Shown piece by piece: positions 18,491 to 27,985 of a stretch of DNA of 64,000 nt; position 1 is the stretch's first letter; each line of letters opens with the position of its first letter. This DNA is from Maritalea mobilis (GTDB lineage Bacteria > Pseudomonadota > Alphaproteobacteria > Rhizobiales > Devosiaceae): assembly GCF_004363175.1 (NCBI RefSeq), contig NZ_SNYR01000001.1, forward strand, positions 124,001 through 188,000, read 5' to 3'. Made by a program: the position numbers and the translations under genes. Under the pieces are notes generated by a model, which worked only from the letters and a program-made list of their open reading frames with translations, was not told where the DNA came from and made no database searches.

Positions 18491-19561
18491 ATGTCAGATT
18501 CTATCACCATTTCCGTTGATGCCATGGGTGGCGACAATGGGCCAAAAATCGTGGTGGAGGGTGCTGCCCTCGCACTGATTGAGCGCCCAAACGCCAAATA
18601 TATTTTTCACGGTCGTGAAGATGAGCTGAAGCCGCTTTTGGCTCAGCACGAAAAATTGCAAGCTGTTTCCGAAATTCGTCATTGCGACAATGTGATTTCA
18701 ATGGACGACAAACCATCCCAAGCCTTGCGCAAGGGGCGGGGCGATTCTTCCATGTGGAACGCATTGCAATCTGTCAAAGATGGTGAGGCGCAAGCCGCCA
18801 TTTCTGGCGGCAACACAGGCGCGCTGATGGCCATGGCCACATTTTGCCTGCGCCCAATGGATGGCATTTCGCGGCCTGCTTTGGCAGCTCTATGGCCAAC
18901 ATTGCGCAGCGAAAGCGTGGTGCTTGACGTCGGTGCCACCGTTGGCGCTGATGAAGAGCAATTGATCGACTTTTCCATTCTTGGTGCCGCAATGGCGCGG
19001 GCTTTGTTCGATGTGGATTTGCCCACCATCGGCTTGCTCAATGTTGGCGTGGAAGAAGTGAAGGGCCTAGAGGCAGTTAAAGACGCCTCCAAACAATTGC
19101 ACGCCCATTCTGGCCAAGGCTTTAAATATCATGGCTTTGTGGAAGGTGATGATTTGGGCAAAGGCACTGTCGATGTGGTGGTGACCGAAGGCTTCACCGG
19201 CAACATCGCGCTCAAAACGGCAGAAGGCACCGCCCGGCAGGTAGCAACATATCTGCGCACCGCGCTCAGCCAAAGCTGGTTGTCCAAACTCGGCGCGCTG
19301 CTTGCGATGGGAGCTATGCGCACTTTGCGGTCTAAAATGGATCCGCGCACAGCAAATGGCGCGGTGTTTCTGGGCGTAAATGGCATTGTGATTAAAAGCC
19401 ACGGCGGCACCGATGAGATCGGGTTTAAAAGCGCCTTGGGCTTAACATATGAAATGGCACATAATCAGTTGATCAATAAAATCAGCGAAGGGTTGCGCGA
19501 ATATGCTGCCCATGATGAAGCCAATAAAGACAAGAATAACAATGAGGTAGGTTCAGCGTGA
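18491..19561 (+). CDS. plsX: Phosphate acyltransferase PlsX
   Basis: PlsX makes acyl-phosphate from acyl-ACP for phospholipid synthesis. The 356-residue protein starts with the family signature DAMGGDNGP (residues 10-18) and contains [13 protein letters not shown] and [18 protein letters not shown]. Its TGA stop overlaps the GTG start of fabH by four bases (GTGA), so translation is coupled. Length is typical. Confidence 0.96.
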   Translation: MSDSITISVDAMGGDNGPKIVVEGAALALIERPNAKYIFHGREDELKPLLAQHEKLQAVSEIRHCDNVISMDDKPSQALRKGRGDSSMWNALQSVKDGEAQAAISGGNTGALMAMATFCLRPMDGISRPALAALWPTLRSESVVLDVGATVGADEEQLIDFSILGAAMARALFDVDLPTIGLLNVGVEEVKGLEAVKDASKQLHAHSGQGFKYHGFVEGDDLGKGTVDVVVTEGFTGNIALKTAEGTARQVATYLRTALSQSWLSKLGALLAMGAMRTLRSKMDPRTANGAVFLGVNGIVIKSHGGTDEIGFKSALGLTYEMAHNQLINKISEGLREYAAHDEANKDKNNNEVGSA

Positions 19562-20532
19562 CCAATTTGAAAACGATTGTGCGTGGCGTTGGCCATTATT
19601 TGCCAGAACGAGTTGTAACCAACGATGAACTGGCCAAACGCGTAGACACGTCTGACGAATGGATTGTGCAGCGCACAGGCATTAAACAGCGCCATGTGGC
19701 CGCTGAAGGCGAATATACATCAGATTTAGCCACCAAAGCCGCTGAGCGGGCCATTGCCGCTGCGGGCCTTACGCCAAATGATATTGATTTGATCGTGATG
19801 GGCACCACCACGCCAGACCGTACGTTCCCAGCCACGGCCACTTTGGTGCAAAACAATCTTGGCATTCGTCATGGCGCTGCGTTTGATGTGCAAGCAGTTT
19901 GCTCCGGCTTTGTGTTTGCTGTGACCACAGCCGACAGTCATTTGAAAAATGGCATGGGCACCCGTGCACTTGTGATTGGCGCTGAAACCTGTTCGCGCAT
20001 TCTGGATTGGGACGACCGCACAACTTGCGTATTGTTTGGTGACGGGGCAGGCGCAATGGTGCTTGAAGCCGTGCCAGAAGATCAGGAAGATGATCGCGGT
20101 ATTCTTTCCTCTTGCATCCGCTCTGACGGCGCACATTGGAACAAGCTTTATATTGACGGCGGCCCATCTTTGACTGGCACAGTCGGCCATTTGCGCATGG
20201 AAGGCAAAGAAGTGTTCCGCCACGCAGTGGGCATGATCTCCGATGTGGTGGAAGGTGCTTTTGAAAAAGCCAACAAAAATGTTGAAGATTTGGATTGGTT
20301 CGTGCCGCACCAGGCCAATCGACGGATTATTGAAGGCGCTGGGAAAAAATTAAATATCCCGGAAGAAAAAGTGATCATCACTGTGGATAAGCACGCCAAC
20401 ACGTCCGCTGCGTCAGTGCCTATGGCCCTTAGCGTGGCTGTGGAAGATGGTCGGATCAAAAAAGGTGATCTGGTGATGATTGAGGCCATGGGCGGCGGGT
20501 TTACCTGGGCTGCATCTCTAATTCGGTGGTAA
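19558..20532 (+). CDS. fabH: 3-oxoacyl-ACP synthase III FabH
   Basis: FabH starts fatty acid synthesis by condensing acetyl-CoA with malonyl-ACP. The 324-residue protein has the Cys-His-Asn triad: Cys115 in VQAVCSGF, His251 in WFVPHQAN and Asn281 in [10 protein letters not shown]. It starts with GTG at 19558, overlapping plsX, with GAGGTAGG upstream. The plsX-fabH-ihfA-merR order is conserved in alphaproteobacteria. Confidence 0.97.
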   Translation: MTNLKTIVRGVGHYLPERVVTNDELAKRVDTSDEWIVQRTGIKQRHVAAEGEYTSDLATKAAERAIAAAGLTPNDIDLIVMGTTTPDRTFPATATLVQNNLGIRHGAAFDVQAVCSGFVFAVTTADSHLKNGMGTRALVIGAETCSRILDWDDRTTCVLFGDGAGAMVLEAVPEDQEDDRGILSSCIRSDGAHWNKLYIDGGPSLTGTVGHLRMEGKEVFRHAVGMISDVVEGAFEKANKNVEDLDWFVPHQANRRIIEGAGKKLNIPEEKVIITVDKHANTSAASVPMALSVAVEDGRIKKGDLVMIEAMGGGFTWAASLIRW

Positions 20533-20612
20533 TTGAGTAAAACTCACACATTGACCGATACAAAACGTGGTTCTATGCTCATAAAATTATTGATCTTTTT
20601 TGCGGGGGAGAC

Positions 20613-20924
20613 ATGAGCGGAAAAACACTAACGCGCGCTGATTTAAGCGAGGCTGTTTACCAGCAAGTCGGCCTGTCACGGGCTGAATCAGCTGAATTGG
20701 TTGAGCGCGTATTGGAACTGATGAGCGATTCTTTGGTTGAAGGCGAAAGCGTGAAATTGTCTTCATTTGGCTCATTTTTGGTGCGATCAAAGAATGAGCG
20801 CGTGGGTCGAAACCCGAAAACTGGCGAAGAAGTGCCTATTTTGCCTCGCCGCGTTTTGGTGTTTAAGCCCAGTAATGTGCTTAAAAGTAAGATCAACAAA
20901 TCTATGCTTTCACGCAAGAAATAA
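20613..20924 (+). CDS. ihfA: Integration host factor subunit alpha
   Basis: IhfA pairs with IhfB to bend DNA at specific sites. The 103-residue protein has [20 protein letters not shown] at the N-terminus and the beta-arm [12 protein letters not shown] at 65-76, followed by [11 protein letters not shown]. Position after fabH and before a MerR gene marks it as the alpha subunit. Ribosome site GGGGGA is well placed before ATG 20613. Confidence 0.95.
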   Translation: MSGKTLTRADLSEAVYQQVGLSRAESAELVERVLELMSDSLVEGESVKLSSFGSFLVRSKNERVGRNPKTGEEVPILPRRVLVFKPSNVLKSKINKSMLSRKK

Positions 20925-20941
20925 GCGGAGCGAGGGGTCAG

Positions 20942-21478
20942 TTGCAGAAGTCGCCAGACGCTTTTCGAACCATTTCAGAAGCTGCTGACGAGCTTGATCT
21001 CCCGCAGCATGTATTACGTTTCTGGGAAACGCGCTTTAAACAAATCAAACCGCTGAAGCGCGGCGGTGGACGGCGATATTATCGCCCAGATGACGTGCAG
21101 CTTTTGCGCGGTATCCGATATTTGCTCTATGATGAAGGTTTCACCATCAAGGGCGTTCAAAAAATTCTCAAAGAAAATGGCGCACGCCATGTTATCGCAA
21201 TCGGCGAAACCGGCGCGATTGAGCCCGTTGTGCCCGTTGGTGCCTTGACCAATGGCACAAATGACCAAATCGACACTGACGAGAATACAGGCACATCAGA
21301 ACAGAATGACAATACGCCGAACTTGCCGAGCGAAATCACCGTAAATGAAGCGATTGAAATTGCGAAGAAAGCCGGTGTTACAGATACTTATTCGCGCGCA
21401 CGGTTGAATGAGGCGCTAACCGAATTGCTTGAATGTAAGCGTATCTTAGAAGATGCAGTAAATTCAAAGTCTGACTGA
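20942..21478 (+). CDS. MerR family transcriptional regulator
   Basis: A 178-residue protein with an N-terminal winged helix: [25 protein letters not shown], then [30 protein letters not shown]. No metal-binding cysteines are present and the acidic C-terminal half does not point to a ligand. It starts at TTG 20942, supported by GGAGCGAGGGG just upstream. It follows ihfA by 17 bases and is probably in the same transcript. A terminator follows. Confidence 0.88.
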   Translation: MQKSPDAFRTISEAADELDLPQHVLRFWETRFKQIKPLKRGGGRRYYRPDDVQLLRGIRYLLYDEGFTIKGVQKILKENGARHVIAIGETGAIEPVVPVGALTNGTNDQIDTDENTGTSEQNDNTPNLPSEITVNEAIEIAKKAGVTDTYSRARLNEALTELLECKRILEDAVNSKSD

Positions 21479-21502
21479 CGACAATTAAATAGATCGAAGT
21501 TC

Positions 21503-21540
21503 AGGCCCATCTGGAACCAACCAGTTGGGCCTTTCTTTTT
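21503..21540 (+). terminator. Rho-independent terminator after the MerR gene
   Basis: AGGCCCA (21503-21509) pairs with TGGGCCT (21526-21532), followed by a T-rich tract to 21540. It ends the plsX-fabH-ihfA-merR transcript. The GFA gene starts 13 bases later. Confidence 0.8.
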
Positions 21541-21552
21541 GGGAGGATCAAG

Positions 21553-21975
21553 ATGCCGACAAGACGAGGCGGATGTTTTTGTGGCGCAGTTCAATATGAA
21601 CTCACCGGAGAGGTGTTTGGCGCGCGCTCATGCCATTGTTCGCGCTGCCGAAAAGCGTTCAGTGCTCAGGCAAATTCATATGCTGTGATCACACCCGGCA
21701 GCCTTAAATGGTTGAGCGGCGAAGACAATCTTAAAAAATACCCAGAAGAAGGACATGAGGGACGATTATTCTGTTCAACCTGTGGTTCAAGTCTTTGCGG
21801 CGTGGTGCAGGGTGAAATCCACGGCATTACCCTTGGCTGCCTGGAAGATGATCAAGATATTGAAATCAAAGCCCATATTTTTGTCGGCTCTAAAGCACCT
21901 TGGGAAGTCATGCCTGAAAACGTGCCGCAATATGACCAGTTTCCGGACAATATCGAGATATTGACCAAACCATAG
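21553..21975 (+). CDS. GFA family (glutathione-dependent formaldehyde-activating-like) protein
   Basis: A 140-residue zinc protein. GGCFCGAVQYELTGE (Cys8, Cys10), SCHCSRCRKAFSAQ (Cys27, 29, 32) and LFCSTCGSSLCG are the GFA zinc-binding cysteines. Most members are of unknown substrate; true S-hydroxymethylglutathione synthase activity should not be assumed. ATG 21553 has a strong GGGAGGA site. It stands alone, with a tRNA gene on the other strand after it. Confidence 0.88.
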   Translation: MPTRRGGCFCGAVQYELTGEVFGARSCHCSRCRKAFSAQANSYAVITPGSLKWLSGEDNLKKYPEEGHEGRLFCSTCGSSLCGVVQGEIHGITLGCLEDDQDIEIKAHIFVGSKAPWEVMPENVPQYDQFPDNIEILTKP

Positions 21976-22018
21976 CAATGGATCTGGCTGTACCGTCTAT
22001 TTCTATATGTTTTGGAAA

Positions 22019-22095
22019 TGGTCGGAGCGGCCGGATTTGAACCGACGACCCTCTGTCCCCCAGACAGATGCGCTACCAGGCTGCGCTACGCCCCG
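22019..22095 (-). tRNA. tRNA-Pro (anticodon GGG)
   Basis: The minus strand folds into a full cloverleaf of 77 nt with CCA encoded. The acceptor stem pairs CGGGGCG with CGCTCCG (one G-U), the T loop is GTTCAAATC, and the anticodon stem TCTGT/ACAGA encloses loop CTGGGGG with anticodon GGG. It reads CCC. Confidence 0.95.
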
Positions 22096-22247
22096 ACGTG
22101 GGGCAATGTCTAACCAAGTTTTGGATAGGGCGCAAGTCAAACGAAGCTCGGCATGGCAAAAATCTACAAACGAATAAAGCTTCACTTTCATTTTGGCATT
22201 TGCAAAGAAGTGCGCTATGGCCACTGGCAAGGAGAGCAGGGCACCCA

Positions 22248-23243
22248 ATGAGTGATCAGATCGCACAAACAGAAATCAGTTCAACAAAATTGGCTAAGTC
22301 GCTTGTGCTGTGGCCAGAATGGGCTGATGCAACATTTGAGCTGATCAATCATACGGAAAATGCCACCTTTTTGATGACCCGAGCAGACGGCGCAAAAACC
22401 GTGCTGCGCGTGCATCGATATGGTTACAACAGCGCGGCCGCCATTCAATCAGAACTGGCTTGGATGCAGGCATTGCGGCAAGATCAGCAGATGTTCACGC
22501 CAACGCCTATCGCAGGCGCAAATGGCACCTTGCTTCAATCCGCTGCTGTGAACATAGACCCGGCGGTACCGTCGCAATTTATGGTGCTGTTCGAGTTTGA
22601 AACTGGCCGCGAGCCGCAAGAGAATGATGATTTAGAGAACTCATTTGTCGAGTTGGGGCGGCTGGCTGCCAAGGCGCACAATCACGTGCAAAGCTGGACT
22701 TTTCCTGCTGGATTTGAGCGGTTGAGATGGACTGAAAACACCATTTTAGATGCTGACGGTCTTTGGGGCGACTGGCGCAAAGCACCGCTGATGGACGCGC
22801 ATTTCGACCTTTACCAGCATCTGGACCAACTCTTGCGTGAGCGACTAGCCCATTTCGGCAAAGGAGCCGATCGCTATGGCCTGATCCATGCCGATATGCG
22901 ACTGGCCAATCTGCTGATTGATGGCAACCAAACAAAGCTGATCGACTTTGACGATTGCGGCTATTGCTGGTTCTTATACGATTTCGCCGCCGCCATCTCT
23001 TTTATGGAAGACAGTCCAAAAGTACCCGCGCTCAAAACCGCGTGGCTTAAAGGCTACCGTGAAATCAAAGAACTATCCGTTGAAGACGAGGCGGAGTTAG
23101 ACACGATGATCATGCTGCGGCGCATGGCGCTGACGGCTTGGATTGGATCGCATATCGCCTCACCATTCGCGGCAGAGACTGCGCGTGATTTTGTGCCGCG
23201 TGGTGTGCCGTTGATTGAGGAATATCTCAGCAAATTTGGCTAA
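22248..23243 (+). CDS. Phosphotransferase (APH/SrkA-like kinase)
   Basis: A 331-residue protein kinase-like enzyme of the aminoglycoside phosphotransferase superfamily. The catalytic loop is GLIHADMRLANLLID and the metal-binding Asp lies in KLIDFDDCG. The N-lobe has an ATFLMTRADGAKTVLRVHR strand with the likely ATP lysine. It resembles the stress-response kinase RdoA/SrkA group more than drug-modifying enzymes; the substrate is unknown. ATG 22248 has AAGGAGAG at 22229-22236. It converges with the ligase gene, overlapping 4 bases at the stops. Confidence 0.85.
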   Translation: MSDQIAQTEISSTKLAKSLVLWPEWADATFELINHTENATFLMTRADGAKTVLRVHRYGYNSAAAIQSELAWMQALRQDQQMFTPTPIAGANGTLLQSAAVNIDPAVPSQFMVLFEFETGREPQENDDLENSFVELGRLAAKAHNHVQSWTFPAGFERLRWTENTILDADGLWGDWRKAPLMDAHFDLYQHLDQLLRERLAHFGKGADRYGLIHADMRLANLLIDGNQTKLIDFDDCGYCWFLYDFAAAISFMEDSPKVPALKTAWLKGYREIKELSVEDEAELDTMIMLRRMALTAWIGSHIASPFAAETARDFVPRGVPLIEEYLSKFG

Positions 23244-24499
23244 GGCAAATAGCGCTCCGCACGCGGCGGTGGTACCTTGTCATAGCCCGCTGTAATGCCC
23301 CAAATAATCCCCATAATCAGGAAATAATGCCGCCAGTGATCCACGTCGATAATCGCAGCTTCGATGCTCATAGGCACAAAGCTGGCCAACGCAGGGATCA
23401 GCAACAAGCGGTTGGGTGAGGGGATCGCCATGCAGCGGATGCCGCGATTGAGCGTCATCAAAATCATCCACACAAACGCCATGCCGCCAAACCAGCCATA
23501 ATCCAAAAATACTTTGAGGTAAGTGTTATGCGGCTCTTCGGTAATGCGCATTGAAGAAAATTGCGACGGCCCTGTGCCCAGCGGTGTTTGCAACGCCAGC
23601 GCATAGCCCCATGCTTGACGGCCAAACCGGCCCGTTTCGCCACCATCATAGCTTTGCACCAGTGCAAACCGCTGCACAAACAATTCCTGCACTTCTGGAA
23701 TGGACAACAGGCCAAGCAAAGCGACAAACAAGCCAACCGTGCCCAGAATCGCCAGAACAATCATGCGCATTTTTTCGCGGGCAGTCGCTTCCAACATAAA
23801 GTTGAGCAAAAACACCAAGCCTGCAGTTGCCACCAAATGGCCCCAAGCACCGCGCGAGAAGGACACGAAAATGCCCACAAACAAAATCAGAAAGAATATG
23901 CAGTTCACCAGCATATCTTTAGGCTTGCCCAGCAAAATGCGCTGAAACACATAAGCCGTTGGCAACATCAAAAACGGGCCATAAACGTTGGGATCGTTAA
24001 ACATGGCCTTGGCGCGGCCAAACCGCAAAAACACGTCTCCACCTGGCAATACGCCCAAATAGGCTGTGATGCCGATTATCGCGCTTAACATCGCTGCAAA
24101 CAGATAGGCCTTATTGATGGTGCGCATACGCCGCCATGGGCTTTCGCTGATGTAATTGGCGATAAAATAGCCCGTCAGCATCAAGAACAGCGTGACCGTG
24201 GTGAAGATCAACGCTTCCATCAGCGTGCCATATTTAATCTGTGTTACGGCGATATAGGCCGGCGGGATAAAGCAAAGAATGGCGAGCAACAAATTGTTGG
24301 TGCGCCAGTGCATTTTCATGCCGCCAACCATGGCCAAGGCGAACACGGCGAAGAACAGCAGCTCATAGGGCGCAGGTTCGAACAGAACAAAAAAGCCGCT
24401 CCCAATCCACACCGGCACCAAAAAGCGCATCGCTGCATGCGCCAAAAGGGGCACGCCGCGATCTGTGGTGTCGATTGATGTGGGGGAGGTGACGCTCAT
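23240..24499 (-). CDS. O-antigen ligase/polymerase family membrane protein
   Basis: A 419-residue protein with about eleven membrane helices. The Wzy_C-type segment contains VSFSRGAWGHLVA and a large loop ending GTGPSQFSSMRITEEPHNTYLKVFLDYGWFGG; the EEPHNTYL histidine is the family hallmark. It would polymerise or ligate lipid-linked glycan at the periplasmic face. It is the last gene of the leftward exopolysaccharide arm, 29 bases after the sugar transferase, comparable to HfsC or Wzy. Ligase versus polymerase cannot be told from sequence. Confidence 0.85.
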   Translation of the reverse strand: MSVTSPTSIDTTDRGVPLLAHAAMRFLVPVWIGSGFFVLFEPAPYELLFFAVFALAMVGGMKMHWRTNNLLLAILCFIPPAYIAVTQIKYGTLMEALIFTTVTLFLMLTGYFIANYISESPWRRMRTINKAYLFAAMLSAIIGITAYLGVLPGGDVFLRFGRAKAMFNDPNVYGPFLMLPTAYVFQRILLGKPKDMLVNCIFFLILFVGIFVSFSRGAWGHLVATAGLVFLLNFMLEATAREKMRMIVLAILGTVGLFVALLGLLSIPEVQELFVQRFALVQSYDGGETGRFGRQAWGYALALQTPLGTGPSQFSSMRITEEPHNTYLKVFLDYGWFGGMAFVWMILMTLNRGIRCMAIPSPNRLLLIPALASFVPMSIEAAIIDVDHWRHYFLIMGIIWGITAGYDKVPPPRAERYLP

Positions 24500-24528
24500 A
24501 TCATTTCGCCTAACGCAAGAGAAGCGCC

Positions 24529-26046
24529 TTAGTAGGCGCCCTCATTTTTGCTGACCAATGAAATTGGCGTCATGAATAGAATGTAGATATCCATAAAGAT
24601 CGACCAATTTTCGATATAGTGCAGATCGTGGCTCACCCGCTGTAACAGCTTTTCCGTGGTATCTGTTTCGCCGCGCCAGCCATGAATTTGCGCCCAGCCT
24701 GTGATGCCCGGCTTCACCCGGTGACGGGCGAAATAGCCATCCACAGCATCATGATAAAGCTGGTTCGCTGCTTTGGCCTGCAATGCGTGCGGGCGAGGGC
24801 CACAAATGGAAAGCTCACCGCGCAACACATTGAAAAATTGGGGTAATTCATCAATGGAAGTTTTGCGGATAAACCGACCAACCTTGGTCACGCGCGGATC
24901 GTCTTTTGTCACCAGTTTAGAAGCTTGCGCGTCTGACATGTCGGTGTACATGGACCGGAACTTATAAACCTCGATCAGCTCATTGTTAAAGCCATGCCGC
25001 TTTTGTTTGAAGAACACAGGGCCTTTGCTGTCGAGCTTGATCATGATGGCGGTGACCAACATAACGGGCGACAACAGCAGCAAAGCCAACAGCGCAACAA
25101 TTTTGTCGAACAACCATTTAACCACCAAATTCCAGTCCGAAATCGGCTTGTCGGCCATGTCGAACACAGGTACGTCGCCTAGGAAGGAGTAGGCACGGTT
25201 CTTAAACTTGAGTTTGCTCATGTGGGCAGACAGGCGAATGTCGACTGGCAACACCCAAAGCTGTTTGACCATGTGCAACACCCGCGCTTCCGCGGAAACG
25301 GGAAGTGACACGATGATCAGATCAACACGTGTTTGCCGCGCAAATTCCAACAAATCGGCAACTTTGCCAAGCTTGGGACAATCGGCAACCATATCTGGCG
25401 AACGCTTGTCAGCGCGATCATCAAACATGCCAAGCAATTCAATGTCATTGACCGCGGTCTGGCGAATGCTTTCGATCAAAAACTCTGCTTCTTGGCCGCC
25501 ACCAACAATCACCGTGCGCCGCTTCAAACGGCCATGATTGGTCCATTGCATGATTTTTTCGCGCACGACATAGCGGAATAGCACAATGGAAACAGCACCA
25601 AGCGCAAACCAGCTGACAATCCAAACACGAGAAAAATATTCACCTAGCTTGACCATAAACAAGCCTACAAGCACCAAGCCCAGTGTGGCCGCCCAGGCCC
25701 CAAAAGCGCGACTGGTTTGCAGAATTCGCGTGCGATAAACGCCAATTTCGTGGGATTTAGCAATGTTGAAGGCAAATAGCGAAATCAGCAAAGCTGTGCC
25801 GATCAGCGCTGCATAGTGGCTAAATTCTTCATTGCCGACATAAGCAAAATAGATACCGAAACCGAGCAAGCCAAGCATAGCCGTTTCAAGCGCTTGCACC
25901 GTACCCACAATCACCATGCTGGACAATGCAGGCTCAACGGGTGCGTCTACAATTTTCTGCGCAAGCTTTGATAATTTTGGCGCGCCTTGACCATTATTGT
26001 TGCCGACATATTCTGCAACGACGCGCTTCGGATCTATTTGAAACAT
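24529..26046 (-). CDS. Undecaprenyl-phosphate sugar phosphotransferase (WcaJ/HfsE-like)
   Basis: This 505-residue polyprenyl-phosphate hexose-1-phosphate transferase would start repeat-unit synthesis on the lipid carrier. It has four N-terminal membrane helices, a CoA-binding-like domain (VIVGGGQEAEFLIESIRQT), a fifth helix (VALLALLLLSPVMLVTAIMIK) and the catalytic domain. That domain shows KQKRHGFNNELIEVYKFRSM, RKTSIDELPQFFNVLRGELS and PGITGWAQIHGWRG. The ATG at 26046 has GGGGAAGAG before it; the in-frame TTG four codons upstream lies inside that site. Sugar specificity is unknown. Confidence 0.93.
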   Translation of the reverse strand: MFQIDPKRVVAEYVGNNNGQGAPKLSKLAQKIVDAPVEPALSSMVIVGTVQALETAMLGLLGFGIYFAYVGNEEFSHYAALIGTALLISLFAFNIAKSHEIGVYRTRILQTSRAFGAWAATLGLVLVGLFMVKLGEYFSRVWIVSWFALGAVSIVLFRYVVREKIMQWTNHGRLKRRTVIVGGGQEAEFLIESIRQTAVNDIELLGMFDDRADKRSPDMVADCPKLGKVADLLEFARQTRVDLIIVSLPVSAEARVLHMVKQLWVLPVDIRLSAHMSKLKFKNRAYSFLGDVPVFDMADKPISDWNLVVKWLFDKIVALLALLLLSPVMLVTAIMIKLDSKGPVFFKQKRHGFNNELIEVYKFRSMYTDMSDAQASKLVTKDDPRVTKVGRFIRKTSIDELPQFFNVLRGELSICGPRPHALQAKAANQLYHDAVDGYFARHRVKPGITGWAQIHGWRGETDTTEKLLQRVSHDLHYIENWSIFMDIYILFMTPISLVSKNEGAY

Positions 26047-26122
26047 ACTCTTCCCCAAACTCTATTGTCGCAAATAATAGAGCTCGAGAGTGAAAAGCGA
26101 GTGAAAGCAAAGGGTTAATATT

Positions 26123-27223
26123 CTATTTCGCCAAACGGTATTGGTCTAGAATCGATGCTACCATTCGGCTGGTCACAAATTCGCTTTTTACGTGAGAATA
26201 GAGTTGTTTATCTGCCGGACCTTCAGTTTCAGGCATATCCAGTGCTTCACGCATTTTTTGGTGCAATGCGGCACTATCACCGGCGGGGAGAAGTTGATTG
26301 GCGCAGGGGCCATATATTTCCGAAATGCCGCCCACATCTGTCGCGATCACATGTTTTCCGGCAGCAATGCCTTCCATCACGATGTAAGGCAGCGATTCTT
26401 TGAGCGAAGGCACAATCAGCGTGCGGGCTTTCTCAAATCCATATTGCGCGGGGCGAGCACCGGCAAAAACAACATGATCTTGAATGTTAAGCTCTTGCAC
26501 CTGTTGTTCAAATTGTTGGCGGTGGGGGCCATCTCCAATCAAAAGCAAACGTAATCCATTTGGGCGCTCCGCATTAAGCGCAGCAAATGCATCGAGCAAA
26601 AAGGCAATGCCTTTCAAATCACGCAATTCGCCTACAAATACGAAATCAAATGAGTCATCGCTGGCAATCGGCGTGAACTCTGCCTCGTCGAGCCCGTTAT
26701 GGATCACAACGCCACGTTCTCCCACGGCGGTGATTGCCTCATTATAGGTGCGCTCAGCATAGGCGCTTTCGAAAATGATTTTGCTGCTGGCCGGCACCAA
26801 CGCTTTTTCCAATTGATGAAACACAAAGCCCGCAGGTGAACGGCCAGAAAAATGCAGTGCTCCGCCGTGTGGCGTGTAGAATGCCTTGGCCCCTAGGCCG
26901 ATGGTGCCCAAACGAGCATGAAAACCGCCTTTGGCCCCATGTCCATGCACTATATCTATGTCAAGCGCGCGAACCAGAGCACGAACTTTGAATGGCGTGG
27001 TGATATCAGCGACGCCGAACAACCGTGGAATCGGCATTTCGTGAATGCCCAGCGTGGCGTAAGGCGAAAGGGCTGATAGTTTTTCATCAGTTTGCGCATC
27101 TTTCGACAATGTGTCGACGATCACACCAACTTCATGACCCTTTTCATGAAGTCCTTTTGTTAAGTCATTGACATGCCGAAATAGTCCGCCAACCGGCGCA
27201 CGCAATATTTGCAGGATTTTCAC
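26123..27223 (-). CDS. Glycosyltransferase family 4
   Basis: A GT-B fold transferase of about 366 residues. The N-terminal domain has LRAPVGGLFRHVNDLTKGLHEKGHEV and DIVHGHGAKGGFHARLG. The C-terminal GT4 domain has FVGELRDLKGIAFLLDA, then PSLKESLPYIVMEGIAAGKHVIATDVGG with the EX7E element. It probably adds a sugar to the lipid-linked exopolysaccharide unit on the cytoplasmic side. GTG 27223, six bases after GCGAG, is preferred; TTG 27229 adds two residues. Next gene upstream is the export lipoprotein. Confidence 0.9.
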   Translation of the reverse strand: MKILQILRAPVGGLFRHVNDLTKGLHEKGHEVGVIVDTLSKDAQTDEKLSALSPYATLGIHEMPIPRLFGVADITTPFKVRALVRALDIDIVHGHGAKGGFHARLGTIGLGAKAFYTPHGGALHFSGRSPAGFVFHQLEKALVPASSKIIFESAYAERTYNEAITAVGERGVVIHNGLDEAEFTPIASDDSFDFVFVGELRDLKGIAFLLDAFAALNAERPNGLRLLLIGDGPHRQQFEQQVQELNIQDHVVFAGARPAQYGFEKARTLIVPSLKESLPYIVMEGIAAGKHVIATDVGGISEIYGPCANQLLPAGDSAALHQKMREALDMPETEGPADKQLYSHVKSEFVTSRMVASILDQYRLAK

Positions 27224-27248
27224 GATCAACTCGCTTTAAATTGGAAAT

Positions 27249-27815
27249 CTATAACCAGCGTTCATGCACAACAATGGTGTCGCTTGGCATCAACACGAAA
27301 TCTAGCGCAACCCGTTGTTCAACCACTTTGCCATCATATTTGCGGTAAAGCGTTACGCTTGTGCGCTGCGCCACATCGGTGAACCCGCCTGCAACCGCAA
27401 TCGCGTCCCGCACTGTCATGCCATATACATAGGCAAACTGCCCGGAACTGGCCACTTCACCTTCAATAAAGAAGGGGCGGTAGGTTGCCACTTCAACAGC
27501 AACATTTGGATCGCGCAAATAGCCTTCGGCCAATCGCGCGGTAATCAAAGCACTGGCTTGATTGGTCGTTTTGCCCCGCAAATAGATTCGGCCCACCAAA
27601 GGAATCGAAGTGTGACCAGAATCGTCAATGCCGTATGTGTTGGTCAGTTGTTCGTCGTTATAGACAGAAACGCGGATAACATCGCCTGTATCCAAGCGGT
27701 ACGGCGCGTTTGCTGGTGTAGGGTCTAACGCAGGTTTGCCCACATTAGCGCAACCGCCAAGCGCAACTAGAGCAGCCAAAAGCAAAATCTGAACAAAACG
27801 CATGATCAAACCCAT
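27249..27815 (-). CDS. Polysaccharide export lipoprotein (Wza/HfsD-like)
   Basis: A short outer-membrane polysaccharide export protein of 184-188 residues. It has a signal peptide with lipobox ALGGC, a Poly_export domain (YRLDTGDVIRVSVYNDEQL, then VPLVGRIYLRGKT-like sequence) and one SLBB domain (FFIEGEVASSGQFAYVYGMTVRDAIAVAGGFT). Full Wza is about 380 residues; this minimal form is like rhizobial UppC, ExoF-type or HfsD proteins. ATG 27815 or 27803 may start it. It heads the leftward arm and is divergent from the GumC-like gene across 170 bases of AT-rich promoter DNA. Confidence 0.9.
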   Translation of the reverse strand: MGLIMRFVQILLLAALVALGGCANVGKPALDPTPANAPYRLDTGDVIRVSVYNDEQLTNTYGIDDSGHTSIPLVGRIYLRGKTTNQASALITARLAEGYLRDPNVAVEVATYRPFFIEGEVASSGQFAYVYGMTVRDAIAVAGGFTDVAQRTSVTLYRKYDGKVVEQRVALDFVLMPSDTIVVHERWL

Positions 27816-27985
27816 CTGATTTCAATTGCTCTATCCATGCAGGATTATAGTTAACAATAAGCAAAGTTTCGCGATTTTGTGTTCACCAAAAGGGTGAGTG
27901 CAAACCTCCGAATTAACGAAATACTTACTATAACGAGGCATCTATGTGGGGAAAGCTGCACGCATATCAATGAAGGATTCGGCGC

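Noticed and set aside
21553-21975. Naming the GFA gene as S-(hydroxymethyl)glutathione synthase
   Set aside because: Zinc cysteines are present, but most GFA family members are not shown to have this activity and no formaldehyde genes are nearby.
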